A stretch of DNA of 64,000 bases. Source: DATLGB01 sp963724135. Its GTDB lineage: Bacteria > Actinomycetota > Thermoleophilia > Solirubrobacterales > Solirubrobacteraceae. Shown here piece by piece: positions 53,298 through 61,438 of the stretch. A program made the translations under genes and the position numbers. Numbering within the stretch: the stretch's first letter is position 1; every line of letters starts with the position of its first letter. The stretch covers positions 124,001 to 188,000 of the forward strand of contig CAVRTA010000005.1 of NCBI GenBank assembly GCA_963724135.1. Direction: 5' to 3'. Below the pieces are notes generated by a model. That model was not told where the DNA came from. It made no database searches and saw nothing but the letters and a program-made list of their open reading frames with translations.

Positions 53298-53716
53298 AGT
53301 CCAGTTTCACCCTTCAGCGCACCGTCAAGGCGCCGCCCGACCGCGTGTTCGACGCCTTCGTCGACCACCGCGACTACGCGCGGGTGACGCCGGTGCGCAA
53401 GAGCTCGCTCGACAGGGAGGGCGAGCCGGCTCCCAACGGCCTCGGCGCCGTGCGGCGCTTCGAGATCGTCGGACCGGCGATCCTCGAGGAGGTCGTCGGC
53501 TACGAGCGGCCCACCTACTTCGCCTACAAGGCGCTCAAGGGACTGCCCGTCAAGGAGCACCTGGGCGAGGTGCGGCTGTCGGAGACCGGCGATGACTGCA
53601 CGCGCGTGCAGTACACGATCAGCTACACGCCGAGCATCCCGGGCCCGTTCGTCGGCCTGGTGCTCAAGCAGGCGGTCGGCGGGCTGCTGCGCGGGATCGC
53701 CAAGAGCGTGGAGTAG
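53294..53716 (+). CDS. SRPBCC-family (polyketide cyclase/START-like) protein
   Basis: 140 aa helix-grip protein: TLQRTVKAPPDRVFDAFVDH at the start, a long C-terminal helix (PFVGLVLKQAVGGLLRGIA). Binds a hydrophobic ligand; function unknown. ATG overlaps the previous stop (ATGA). Confidence 0.78.
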   Translation: MKSSFTLQRTVKAPPDRVFDAFVDHRDYARVTPVRKSSLDREGEPAPNGLGAVRRFEIVGPAILEEVVGYERPTYFAYKALKGLPVKEHLGEVRLSETGDDCTRVQYTISYTPSIPGPFVGLVLKQAVGGLLRGIAKSVE

Positions 53717-53720
53717 CAGC

Positions 53721-54122
53721 ATGCGATTCGATCATGTCGGCGTGCTCGTGGGAGACCTCGAGGCCGCCAAGTCCTTCGCCCGCGACGTCCTCGGCCTCGG
53801 GGAGCCGACGCGCGAGGTGGAGGTGCCCGACCAGGGCCTGGCAGCCGCGTTCTTCGGCCTCGGCCGCGGCGAGCTCGAGGTCTTCACGCTCGCCGAGGGG
53901 CGCGCGCCGGAGGGGACGGCCACGATCGACCACGTCGCCGTCCGCGTCGGCGACCTCGACGGCGAGCGCGAGCGCCTGAGCTCCCACGGGGTCCGGTTCA
54001 CGAACGTCTGGCAGCCCGAGCACATCGAGGCGCCGGTCGAGCTGCGCGGCAAGCGCCACCTGTGGACGGACCCGGCGACCAGCGGCGGCTTCCGGGTCCA
54101 GCTGATCGAAGACCCGAGCTGA
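53721..54122 (+). CDS. VOC-family (glyoxalase-like) protein
   Basis: 133 aa. Two beta-alpha-beta-beta-beta modules: FDHVGVLVGDLEAAKSFA and IDHVAVRVGDLDGERERL, with His at the first strand of each and a late Glu lacking (FRVQLIED). The metal site is therefore His/His/Gln-like. It resembles methylmalonyl-CoA epimerase in size and layout, so that activity is possible but not shown. In a run with MDR, SRPBCC and SDR genes. Confidence 0.75.
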   Translation: MRFDHVGVLVGDLEAAKSFARDVLGLGEPTREVEVPDQGLAAAFFGLGRGELEVFTLAEGRAPEGTATIDHVAVRVGDLDGERERLSSHGVRFTNVWQPEHIEAPVELRGKRHLWTDPATSGGFRVQLIEDPS

Positions 54123-54949
54123 TGGCGCCGCCGATCCGCCTCGCCGGCCGCACCGTCGTCATCACCGGCGCCGCGTCGGGCATGGGCCGCGCGCTCGCCC
54201 AGCGCCTCAGCGGCCAGGGCTGCCCCGTCGCCGCGTTCGACTGGAACGAGGACGGGCTCACCGAGACGGCCGAGTCCCTCTCCGGGCCGGTGCTGGCGCG
54301 CCGGCTCGACGTGCGCGACCGCGGGGCCCAGATGGCCGCGGCGTCCGAGGTCTCCGAGTGGGCGCCCGCGCCGATCGGCGCTGTCTTCAACAACGCGGGG
54401 GTCACCGTGGCCCAGACCGCTGCCGAGGCTGCTCACGAAGACGACGAGTGGGTCATGGACGTCAACCTGTGGGGTGTCATCCACGGCACGCGCGCCTACC
54501 TGCCGATCCTCCTCCAGCAGGGCTCGGGATCGATCGTCAACACCTCGAGCGTCTTCGGATTCGTCGGCTTCCCCACCCAGAGCGCCTACTGCGCGTCCAA
54601 GGCGGCGGTCAAGAACTACACCGAGTCGCTGCGCCACGAGCTGCGCGACACCAACGTCGGAGCGATCGCCGTCCATCCCGGCGGGGTGGACACGAGCATC
54701 GTCACCAACGCCCGCTTCCACGTCGACGACCGCGGCAACACCGACAAGTCCGTGCTCGAGGCCGACTTCAAGAAGGTCGCGCGCACCTCGTCCGAGAAGG
54801 CGGCGGAGATCATCCAGCGCGGCGTCGAGCGCGGCCGCGACCGCATCCTCGTCGGCCCCGACGCCTACCTGCTCTCGGCGCTCGTGCGCATCGCTCCCGT
54901 GCGCTACTACGACGTGATCAAGCGCATCGAGCCGTTCGTGCGCCGCTAA
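54122..54949 (+). CDS. Short-chain dehydrogenase/reductase
   Basis: 275 aa. TGAASGMGRA cofactor site, NNAGV, Ser in NTSSVFG and YCASKAAVK catalytic Tyr/Lys. The pattern after the active site (HPGGVDTSIV) is common in acetoin-reductase-like SDRs. ATG overlaps the VOC stop; its own stop overlaps the convergent protease gene by 4 nt. Substrate unknown. Confidence 0.85.
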   Translation: MAPPIRLAGRTVVITGAASGMGRALAQRLSGQGCPVAAFDWNEDGLTETAESLSGPVLARRLDVRDRGAQMAAASEVSEWAPAPIGAVFNNAGVTVAQTAAEAAHEDDEWVMDVNLWGVIHGTRAYLPILLQQGSGSIVNTSSVFGFVGFPTQSAYCASKAAVKNYTESLRHELRDTNVGAIAVHPGGVDTSIVTNARFHVDDRGNTDKSVLEADFKKVARTSSEKAAEIIQRGVERGRDRILVGPDAYLLSALVRIAPVRYYDVIKRIEPFVRR

Positions 54950-55755
54950 CGGCGGTGCCGCTTCTTGCGCTTCGGTCTGGGCGAGGGCCGGTGGACCGCG
55001 GTCGTCGCGATCCAAGCGCGCAGCGCGCCGTCGGACAGGTCGGTGTAGACGCCGAGCTGACCGGCCTGCGCGCAGCCGTTGCCCGCCGAGACCACGCCTG
55101 CCAGCGTCCATCTCTCTGCGGAGGCGAGGTCCGTGTCGACCATGATCGGGCCGCCCGAGTCGCCCTGGCAGGCATCCCTGCCGCCCTGCGCGTAGCCGGC
55201 GCACAGCATCTTCTCCGTGCTGAAGTTGCTGCCGTACAGCGCCCGGCAGGCGAGATCGGGCGCGATCGGCACGTCGACCTGGTAGAGCTGCGGCGACGGC
55301 GAGCCGCCCTCGCGCCGCGTCCCCCAGCCCACGACCCGGCCCATCAGCCCGACCGTGTCAAGCGGGGCGAGTGGCAGCGGCCGTTTCTTCGAACGCTTGC
55401 GCAGATGCAGCAGGGCCGCGTCGTCGAAGAACGTCCGCGAGTCGTAGGCAGGGGCCCGGACGACGGCGTCGACGCCGTGCGCCTTGCCATGGCCGAGCTG
55501 GTTGGATCCGAGCCGGACGTGCATGGCACGGGCGCGCACCTGGCGATCGCCGTCGGTGGCGCAGTGCGCGGCCGTCAGGACCCACTCGGGGTGGATCAGC
55601 GTCCCGCCGCACAGGTAGCTCTGGTCCCCGACGCGGACGTCGAGCTCGGCCTGGGCCGGGTAGATGCCGGCGGGAGAGCCGCCGATGATGTCCGCGCCGG
55701 CCGTGGCCGGGGTCAAGGCGAGCAGGAGAACGGCGAGCAGGGGCACGATCCCCAT
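54946..55755 (-). CDS. Secreted trypsin-like serine protease
   Basis: 269 aa. Signal peptide (LLAVLLLALTPATAGA), then the mature-type start IIGG, His in LTAAHC, Asp in DDAALL, Ser in GDSGGP, and six Cys positioned for chymotrypsin-fold disulfides. Only a few residues separate the signal peptide from IIGG, so the propeptide is absent or minimal. The C-terminus is very basic (RPKRKKRHRR), perhaps for wall binding. S1 pocket Asp (DACQGDSGG) predicts trypsin-like specificity. Confidence 0.9.
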   Translation of the reverse strand: MGIVPLLAVLLLALTPATAGADIIGGSPAGIYPAQAELDVRVGDQSYLCGGTLIHPEWVLTAAHCATDGDRQVRARAMHVRLGSNQLGHGKAHGVDAVVRAPAYDSRTFFDDAALLHLRKRSKKRPLPLAPLDTVGLMGRVVGWGTRREGGSPSPQLYQVDVPIAPDLACRALYGSNFSTEKMLCAGYAQGGRDACQGDSGGPIMVDTDLASAERWTLAGVVSAGNGCAQAGQLGVYTDLSDGALRAWIATTAVHRPSPRPKRKKRHRR

Positions 55756-55825
55756 ACGAAGAGGATCGGCCTGGACCCCGTAAAGCTGTGCGACGGCTCC
55801 TGGAGTGGACCGTTGATCGACCTTC

Positions 55826-56488
55826 TCAGGCGGGCAGGGGCGACGGCAGCGGGAACAGCGTCGTGAAGCGGGCGGCGGCCCTGCTGTCGCCCTCGAAGCG
55901 CAGCGCTCCGTCGCGCAGCGCCACGTCGAGCTCGATGCGGCCGTGGGCGACGCCGAGCAGCGCGCCCGCGTCGCCCTCGATCGTCGCGTCCGGCTCCTCG
56001 ACCTCGCCGCGATCGATGCGGAAGTCGCCGTCGCTCACGGTCGCCGCGAAGGGCTGGCCGTCCAGCCACAGCTGCACGCGCGCCGCGTAGCCGTCGGCGA
56101 GCTCGGGCCGGAAGAGCGTGCGCAGCGACAGGATGTGAGAATCGAAGCTCATGCACAGCTCCCCCTCGGGGACGGGGAGGTGCGAGCCGAAGTCGCCGAG
56201 GGCCATCACCACCGGCTCGAGCAGCTGCCCCAGGGGCGTGAGCTCGTAGACCCGTGCCGCCGCTGGCGGGGGTAGCGTCCGGCGCTCGACCAGCCCGGCG
56301 GCGTCCATGTCCTTCAGGCGCTGCGTGAGGACATCAGGGCCGACGTGCGGGAGACCCGTGCGCAGATCGGTGAAGCGCTTGGGGCCGAGCAGGAGCTCGC
56401 GGACGATCATCAGCGTCCAGCGCTCGCCGACCAGGTCGAGCGCGCGCGCCACGCCGCACACGTCCCCGTAGGTGCGTTTCGACGGCAT
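55826..56488 (-). CDS. HxlR-family regulator with C-terminal SCP2-like domain
   Basis: 220 aa. Winged-helix HxlR domain (about 1-110: CGVARALDLVGERWTLMIVREL, with Cys11), followed by about 100 residues resembling a sterol-carrier-protein-2 fold (ATIEGDAGALLGVAHG; ALRFEGDSRAAARFTTLF). The second domain may bind the inducing hydrophobic ligand. Divergent from the MFS exporter at 56559; the 70-bp spacer is AT-rich and contains a dyad, so it probably controls that exporter. Confidence 0.85.
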   Translation of the reverse strand: MPSKRTYGDVCGVARALDLVGERWTLMIVRELLLGPKRFTDLRTGLPHVGPDVLTQRLKDMDAAGLVERRTLPPPAAARVYELTPLGQLLEPVVMALGDFGSHLPVPEGELCMSFDSHILSLRTLFRPELADGYAARVQLWLDGQPFAATVSDGDFRIDRGEVEEPDATIEGDAGALLGVAHGRIELDVALRDGALRFEGDSRAAARFTTLFPLPSPLPA

Positions 56489-56521
56489 GCCCGACAGAAT
56501 AGCGAGTTTTCACATCTTTAG

Positions 56522-56539
56522 GTAGGAAAATCCAACTAC
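56522..56539. promoter_or_regulatory. Candidate HxlR operator in the divergent regulator-exporter spacer
   Basis: Dyad GTAG ... CTAC (56522-56525 and 56536-56539) with an inner GGA-AAA-TCC, in the AT-rich spacer. It lies about 20 bp before the exporter ATG and about 35 bp before the regulator start. Confidence 0.45.
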
Positions 56540-56558
56540 TGTGTTATGTTGTCCAACC

Positions 56559-58019
56559 ATGACCGCTCCAACCACCCCCGGAAGCCCTGATCGAGCCCGC
56601 TGGCTGGCCCTTTACACGCTGTGCGCGGGCGTCCTGATGATCGTGCTCGACGCGACGATCACGAACGTCGCCCTGCCGTCGATCCAGGAGGACCTCGACT
56701 TCTCGCAGAGCAGCCTCGCGTGGGTGGTCAACGCCTACCTGATCCCGTTCGGCGGCCTGCTGCTGCTGGCCGGGCGCTTCGGCGACCTGCTGGGCCAGCG
56801 CCGCGTCTTTTTGATCGGCCTCGCTGTCTTCACCGTCGCCTCGGCGCTGTGCGCGGCAGCGACCACGCAGGAGATGCTGATCGCGGCGCGCTTTGTCCAG
56901 GGCGCCGGCGGCGCGCTGGCCTCCGCGGTCGTGCTCGGAATGATCGTGACGATGTTCCCCGAGCCGCGCGAGCAGGCGAAGGCGATCGGGGTGTACGGGT
57001 TCGTCGCCTCCGCCGGCGGCTCGATCGGCCTGCTCGCCGGCGGCGTGCTGACCGAGGCGATCAGCTGGCACTGGATCTTCTTCATCAACGTCCCGATCGG
57101 CATCGCGACGGCCGTGCTCACCCTGCGGTTCGTCGACGAGCGCCCCGGCCTGGGGCTGAGCGCGGGCGCCGACCTCCCCGGCGCCGCGCTCGCCACGGCC
57201 GGCCTGATGCTCGGCGTCTACACGATCCTCGGCGTCTCCGACGTCGGGTGGGGCGATCCGCGGACGCTCGGTCTCGGCGCGCTCTCGCTGGCCCTGATCG
57301 CCGCCTTCGTCGTGCGCCAGGCGCGGATCGAGACGCCGCTGATGCCGCTGCGGCTGTTCCGGGTCCGCAACATCACCGGCTCGAACCTGGTGATGGCGCC
57401 GCTGGTGGCCGGAATGTTCGCGATGTTCTTCCTCGGCGCGCTGTATCTCCAGCAGGTGCTGGGATACAGCCCCCTCCAGGTCGGGCTCGCCTTCCTGCCC
57501 TCGACGGCCCTCATGGGTCTGATCTCGCTGCGCTACACCGACCGGCTGATCGAGCGCTTCGGCGCCCGCGGGACCCTGATCGGCGGCACGGCGATCATCG
57601 GCATCGGGCTGCTGCTGTTCGCCCGCGCGCCGGTGGACGGCACCTACCTGCGTGACATCCTCGCGCCCACGGTCTTCATCGGTGTCGGCGCCGGCGTCTG
57701 CTTCCCCTCGCTGATGCAGCTCGCGATGACCGGCGCGGAGATGCAGGACACCGGCCTCGCCTCCGGCCTGATCAACTCGACCGTGCAGGTGGGCGGCGCG
57801 ATCGGCCTGGCTGTGCTGGCGACCCTGTCGACGAGCCGGGCCGACGACCTGCGTGCGGCCGGCGACGGCGCCGCCAGCGCTCTCACCGGCGGCTTCCACC
57901 TGGCGTTCCTGATCGGCGCCGCGCTGGTGGCCGTTGCGCTGGTCATCGCGGTCACCGTGCTGCGCTCCGAGCGTCCGGCCCCCGAGCAGCACTGGCGCGA
58001 GCTCCCGGAAGCGGCCTGA
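56559..58019 (+). CDS. MFS exporter, DHA2 (EmrB/QacA) family
   Basis: 486 aa, about 14 transmembrane helices. LDATITNVALPSIQ in helix 1 is the DHA2 signature, and GSIGLLAGGVLTEAISWHW carries the antiporter-type motif C. Drug/proton antiporter of the plasma membrane. ATG 56559 chosen since earlier codons in frame overlap the promoter/operator. Presumed target of the divergent HxlR regulator. Confidence 0.9.
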   Translation: MTAPTTPGSPDRARWLALYTLCAGVLMIVLDATITNVALPSIQEDLDFSQSSLAWVVNAYLIPFGGLLLLAGRFGDLLGQRRVFLIGLAVFTVASALCAAATTQEMLIAARFVQGAGGALASAVVLGMIVTMFPEPREQAKAIGVYGFVASAGGSIGLLAGGVLTEAISWHWIFFINVPIGIATAVLTLRFVDERPGLGLSAGADLPGAALATAGLMLGVYTILGVSDVGWGDPRTLGLGALSLALIAAFVVRQARIETPLMPLRLFRVRNITGSNLVMAPLVAGMFAMFFLGALYLQQVLGYSPLQVGLAFLPSTALMGLISLRYTDRLIERFGARGTLIGGTAIIGIGLLLFARAPVDGTYLRDILAPTVFIGVGAGVCFPSLMQLAMTGAEMQDTGLASGLINSTVQVGGAIGLAVLATLSTSRADDLRAAGDGAASALTGGFHLAFLIGAALVAVALVIAVTVLRSERPAPEQHWRELPEAA

Positions 58020-58038
58020 TCAGCCGATATGGTTGTTG

Positions 58039-58104
58039 ATGATGCCGTCGCCGTCCGCCTTGCATTGCGCGCCCGCGACGGCCGTCATCGCCATTACCAC
58101 CTGA
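58039..58104 (+). CDS. Probable leader peptide (Val/Ile/Thr) of the ACT-protein gene
   Basis: 21-codon reading frame starting with two ATGs and ending AVIAITT then TGA. The cluster of Val, Ile, Ile, Thr, Thr codons right before the stop, with a hairpin beginning 2 nt after it, is the layout of branched-chain/threonine leader peptides. TATGGT (58028-58033) 5 nt before the ATG would make it leaderless. No ribosome site is seen. Confidence 0.5.
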   Translation: MMPSPSALHCAPATAVIAITT

Positions 58105-58153
58105 GCCTGCTCGCTTCCGAAAGCGCAGCAGGCCCGATCGGTCCCACGGACCG
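58105..58153 (+). promoter_or_regulatory. Candidate transcription attenuator
   Basis: Hairpin 1: 58106-58116 pairs with 58121-58132 (11 bp, one bulge, loop CCGA). Hairpin 2: CGGTCC (58139-58144) and GGACCG (58148-58153), loop CAC. No T-tract follows, which is common for actinobacterial terminators but lowers certainty. Confidence 0.45.
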
Positions 58154-58207
58154 GCCGAGGTGGTGGTTGTGCCGCGTGCCGGACGGGGACCAGAAGGGAA
58201 CCGCCCG

Positions 58208-58447
58208 ATGCACACCACCCACCACCAGGCCACGCTCACCGTCGCCGACGCCCCGGATGTCCTCGTCCGCGTGCTCACCACGCTGCGCCGCCGCGGCTGC
58301 ACGATCGTCGCCGTCGACTTCTCGCGCGGCGACATTCATCGCGACGGCCGGCTGCGGGTGACCTACGAGCCGCCCCCGCGCGCCCGCGCCCCCGTGCGCG
58401 CATGGCTCGGCAACCTCGTGGACGTCCTGGGGGTGAACGAGTCGTGA
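58208..58447 (+). CDS. IlvM-like ACT-domain small protein
   Basis: 79 aa from ATG 58208 (AAGGGAA upstream). VLVRVLTTLRRRGCTIVAVDF and the ending LGNLVDVLGVNES follow the pattern of E. coli IlvM, the short regulatory subunit of acetohydroxyacid synthase II (ERVLRVVRHRGF; KLVDV). No catalytic subunit gene is nearby, so it may regulate an AHAS or another amino-acid enzyme encoded elsewhere. The Val/Ile/Thr leader upstream fits this assignment. Confidence 0.7.
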   Translation: MHTTHHQATLTVADAPDVLVRVLTTLRRRGCTIVAVDFSRGDIHRDGRLRVTYEPPPRARAPVRAWLGNLVDVLGVNES

Positions 58448-58455
58448 GGCTGCGC

Positions 58456-59247
58456 TCAGAGCAGTCTGCGCAGCGTCTGTAGGGCTGCGTCGCCGCGCGG
58501 GTCGGCGCGGTGCCAGACCAGCGCCCGCGCGACGATGGCGACCCGGCAGGCGAGGCCGGCGATGCGCACGAGCTCGGCGTGGGGCGCGACGTCGGCGAAC
58601 GCGTCGAGATAGACGTCGCGGGCGCGGGCGTCGTACTCGAGCGGGACGAGCAGGCTGGCGAACGGGTGCGCGACGACGCTGTCGCCCCAGTCGTAGAAGC
58701 GGCCGCTGGCGAGGACGTTGTGGTCGTAGAGGTCGTTGTGGTCGATGGTGGCGCCGCCGGGCGCGGCCGCGAGCTCCTCGCAGGCGGCGACGAAGCGCGG
58801 GCGGGCGACGAGCACCTCGTCGCCGCCCGGGATCGCGGTGATCGCCTCGTCGAAGCGCTGGGGCATCACGTGCGGGCGCATGTCGGCGACGCCGAGGGCG
58901 AGCAGCTCGTCGACGTGGCGCGCGAGAGCGCGCTGGAGCTCGGCGTAGCGCGGCAGCGCGGGCACCACGTCGGTGCAGGCCGGTCCGGCGTCGGGTAGCA
59001 ACAGGCGGCCGTTCTCGACGTCGACGCCGAGCGGGACGAGCACGTGCTCGGGCACCACGCGGCCGAGCAGCGCGTACAGGCGCACCTCGAAGCGGTTGGC
59101 GGCGTTGGGCACCTTCACCCACACGGTCTGGCCGGTCGTTTCCGCGCGCCACACCGCCGCCCACGGCTCTTTACGGAACAGCTCGAGCTCTCCCGTGCGG
59201 CTCAGGCCGGCCTCGGCCAGGCACTGGTCGACCCAGTCAGCGTGCAC
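58456..59247 (-). CDS. Aminoglycoside-phosphotransferase-like kinase
   Basis: About 263 aa from GTG 59247; ATG 59271 is possible but overlaps the divergent ATG at 59270. APH/choline-kinase fold: catalytic loop IDHNDLYDHNVL and the metal-binding YDWGDSV. VWVKVPN supplies the ATP Lys. Phosphorylates a small molecule; resistance function is not implied, as this family is large and varied. Confidence 0.78.
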   Translation of the reverse strand: MHADWVDQCLAEAGLSRTGELELFRKEPWAAVWRAETTGQTVWVKVPNAANRFEVRLYALLGRVVPEHVLVPLGVDVENGRLLLPDAGPACTDVVPALPRYAELQRALARHVDELLALGVADMRPHVMPQRFDEAITAIPGGDEVLVARPRFVAACEELAAAPGGATIDHNDLYDHNVLASGRFYDWGDSVVAHPFASLLVPLEYDARARDVYLDAFADVAPHAELVRIAGLACRVAIVARALVWHRADPRGDAALQTLRRLL

Positions 59248-59269
59248 CGGCCGAGCGTACGCTCCGGGC

Positions 59270-59962
59270 ATGACCGATATCGCGACCGACCTGGTGCGCT
59301 ACGAGGTGGCCCACGGCATCGCCACCATCACCCTCGACGACGGCAAGGTCAACGCGCTGTCGCCGGCGATGCAGGCCGCGATCAACGGAGCGCTCGACCG
59401 CGCCGAGGCCGACGGAGCGGTGGTCGTCCTCACCGGGCGCGAGCAGACGTTCTCCGCCGGCTTCGACCTGCGCGCCGCGCCCGAGGAGTGGCCGGAGATG
59501 GTGGCCGGGGGAGGGGAGCTGGCCGCGCGTCTGCTCGGATTCCCCTGCCCGACCGTCGCCGCCTGCAACGGCAACGCGATCGCGATGGGGGCCTTCCTGC
59601 TGCTCTCCTGCGATGTGCGCGTGGGCGCCGAGGGGCCGTTCCGCATCGGCCTCAACGAGGTGGCGATCGGCCTCACGCTGCCTTGGTTCGGCGTCGAGTG
59701 CGCGCGCCACCGCCTGACGCCGCCGTACTTCGACCGCTGCACCGTCACGGGCGCTTTCCTCGAGCCGGGGGAGGCGGTCGCCGCCGGGTTCCTCGACCGC
59801 GTCGTGCCTGCGGAGGGCGTCGCCGCCGCGGCGTCCGGGGAGGCGCAGGTGCTGACGACGATCGACCGCAACGCCCATTCCGCGACCAAGCTGCGCACGC
59901 GCGAGCGCGCCATCGCCGGCGTCGAGGACGGCGTCGCGCGTCTGCGCGCGGGGGAGTTCTGA
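59270..59962 (+). CDS. Enoyl-CoA hydratase/isomerase (crotonase family)
   Basis: 230 aa, slightly short. FSAGFDLRA holds the CoA/oxyanion loop and NGNAIAMGAFLLLSCDVRVG the second oxyanion Gly. At the two hydratase Glu positions I see Asn-Glu (IGLNEVAIGL), giving at most one catalytic Glu. Likely an isomerase or hydrolase-type crotonase. Stop overlaps the next ATG. Confidence 0.85.
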   Translation: MTDIATDLVRYEVAHGIATITLDDGKVNALSPAMQAAINGALDRAEADGAVVVLTGREQTFSAGFDLRAAPEEWPEMVAGGGELAARLLGFPCPTVAACNGNAIAMGAFLLLSCDVRVGAEGPFRIGLNEVAIGLTLPWFGVECARHRLTPPYFDRCTVTGAFLEPGEAVAAGFLDRVVPAEGVAAAASGEAQVLTTIDRNAHSATKLRTRERAIAGVEDGVARLRAGEF

Positions 59963-60339
59963 TGCGGCACCTGCTCGGGCTGGCCGGCGGCCTCGCCCTG
60001 GCCGCGGCCACCGAGGCGTCCCTGAGCCGCTATGACGCGGTGTGGCGCCGCCGGGCCTACGCGGTGTACCTGCCGGTGGCGGCGGCGATCTACCCCGTCT
60101 TCCGCCGCGGGGGCCGGCACAGCCGCGCGGCGCGCATCGAGATCGGCGCGCTGGCCGCGTACTCCGCCCTCGCCCTCGCCGCGCGCGACGATCGGTTGCT
60201 CGCGGCCGGGTGGGCGAGCCACGCGCTCTTCGACGCCGTGCACGACGGCGGGGACGAGTCGCTGATCCCGGACTGGTACCCGGCCGCGTGCGCCGGCTAC
60301 GACCTCGCTGTCGCCGGCCTGCTCGTGCGGGGCGCCTGA
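59962..60339 (+). CDS. Small membrane protein of unknown function
   Basis: 125 aa, three to four hydrophobic segments (about 3-20, 33-48, 60-78, 108-122), conserved-looking SHALFDAVHDGG. It has no family I recognise with certainty. ATG overlaps the crotonase stop, so the two are coupled. Confidence 0.6.
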   Translation: MRHLLGLAGGLALAAATEASLSRYDAVWRRRAYAVYLPVAAAIYPVFRRGGRHSRAARIEIGALAAYSALALAARDDRLLAAGWASHALFDAVHDGGDESLIPDWYPAACAGYDLAVAGLLVRGA

Positions 60340-60648
60340 GTTCGGAGGCGGCGAGCGCCGCGGCCTAGTTGTAGTTCCTTAGGCACGTTGTTCGGAGCCC
60401 TGCGTCGGCCGCGGCGCGCGCAGCTCGCCAGCTCTGCAGTCGTCAGACCGCGACCGACAGCGCGGTAACGGCGCCGGTCGGACCGAGCTTGGTCTGTCTT
60501 ACACCCACTGGATGTAATAGGCGCCACGGTCGACCGCCGGAGCGCCCTCACCCCTCGCCTTACCGGCGCCGTCGGACACGTGCTGCGGACAGGGTGGCGA
60601 CGGCGAGCAGTACGCGGAACACCGCCGCTGAAGCCTACGCTGGAACCG
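60340..60648. other. Intergenic region without a supported gene
   Basis: 309 bp. I see no tRNA, promoter of good quality or coding frame with recognisable product. It contains one perfect 11-bp inverted repeat (60468-60478 and 60562-60572, ACGGCGCCGGT and its complement) separated by 83 bp; both arms are followed by CGGAC or close to it. Confidence 0.6.
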
Positions 60649-60963
60649 GTGAGCTTCGAGCGCTCAGAGCACGAGCCGAGCAGCCGCGATCAGGTCCCCG
60701 GTCAGGTCGAGCTGCGCCGCGAGCGGCGCCACGCGGGCGTGATCGCCGCCGGGACGCTCGCGTGCCCGAGCTGCGACGCGCCGGTCGCGCCCGACGGCGC
60801 GATGGCGCTCACGGCCCCGCTGTGGTGCCCGATCTGCGCCACCGCCGGTCCCGTGAGCCGGTTCCTGTCGCTCGAGCCGCCGACGCGGCCGGCGCGCGTC
60901 GTCGTGCGCGTCAGAGGCTCGCGAGCCGCTTCAGCCGTGGGTCTTCAGCGCCCACGAGGCTGA
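60649..60963 (+). CDS. Small zinc-ribbon protein
   Basis: 104 aa from GTG 60649. Two CxxC pairs (LACPSCDAP, LWCPICATAG) 30 residues apart form a zinc ribbon; the flanks are charged and Pro-rich. The C-terminus overlaps the convergent nucleotidyltransferase gene by 53 bp, which makes the true end or the gene itself less certain. Function unknown. Confidence 0.45.
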   Translation: MSFERSEHEPSSRDQVPGQVELRRERRHAGVIAAGTLACPSCDAPVAPDGAMALTAPLWCPICATAGPVSRFLSLEPPTRPARVVVRVRGSRAASAVGLQRPRG

Positions 60964-61438
60964 CCAGACCGTCGCGGACCGCATCGCGATCGAGCGTGCC
61001 GGCCGCGACCATCGCCTCGATGTCGGCCCAGTCTTTGGTGCGGTCGAACATCGCCTTGAAGATCGCGAGCTCGACGGGGCCGAGGACGGGTATGTCGCGG
61101 CCCTCGAAGGGCACCCAGGCCAGATGCCCCGCGGCGGCGGCGTGCACGGGGTGATAGTCGAGGAACACGTCGACGGGCGTGTCGTCCCACCACAGCCGGG
61201 CCTGGCCGGTTGACATAAGTCTCGCGCGCGCCTCGGAATCGGCGTGTATGCCCGCGGGCAGGCCGTCGAGCACACGATCGGCCTCGCGCTGGGGGACGAA
61301 CACGTTGACGTCGAGGTCGCGCGTGCCGCGCGGCTCCTCGGTCCAATAGGCGAGCGCGATCGCGCCGCCGAAGGCGTGGGGAAGGCCGGCTTGCTCCAGC
61401 GCCGAGTGCAGCGCGAGCAGGCGCTCGGCCAGGGTCAT
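60911..61438 (-). CDS. Nucleotidyltransferase-fold protein (possible toxin of a TA pair)
   Basis: 175 aa. Small nucleotidyltransferase fold: HAFGGAIALAYW (G[GA]x motif) and RDLDVNVFV supplying the two metal Asp residues, with a third candidate in VDVFLDY. It is overlapped by the HTH gene upstream (ATGA), an arrangement used by AbiEii-like and related toxin-antitoxin systems. Enzyme role unproven. Confidence 0.75.
   Translation of the reverse strand: MTLAERLLALHSALEQAGLPHAFGGAIALAYWTEEPRGTRDLDVNVFVPQREADRVLDGLPAGIHADSEARARLMSTGQARLWWDDTPVDVFLDYHPVHAAAAGHLAWVPFEGRDIPVLGPVELAIFKAMFDRTKDWADIEAMVAAGTLDRDAVRDGLVSLVGAEDPRLKRLASL

Noticed and set aside
58029..58361. 110-codon frame starting at 58029 as a protein gene
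   Set aside because: It overlaps the better-supported ACT gene in another frame, has no recognisable domain and runs across two hairpins. The short frame at 58039 fits the region better.
60340..60648. tRNA or small RNA gene in the intergenic gap
   Set aside because: I looked for cloverleaf elements (GTTCGAATC-type T-loop, CCA end) and found none.
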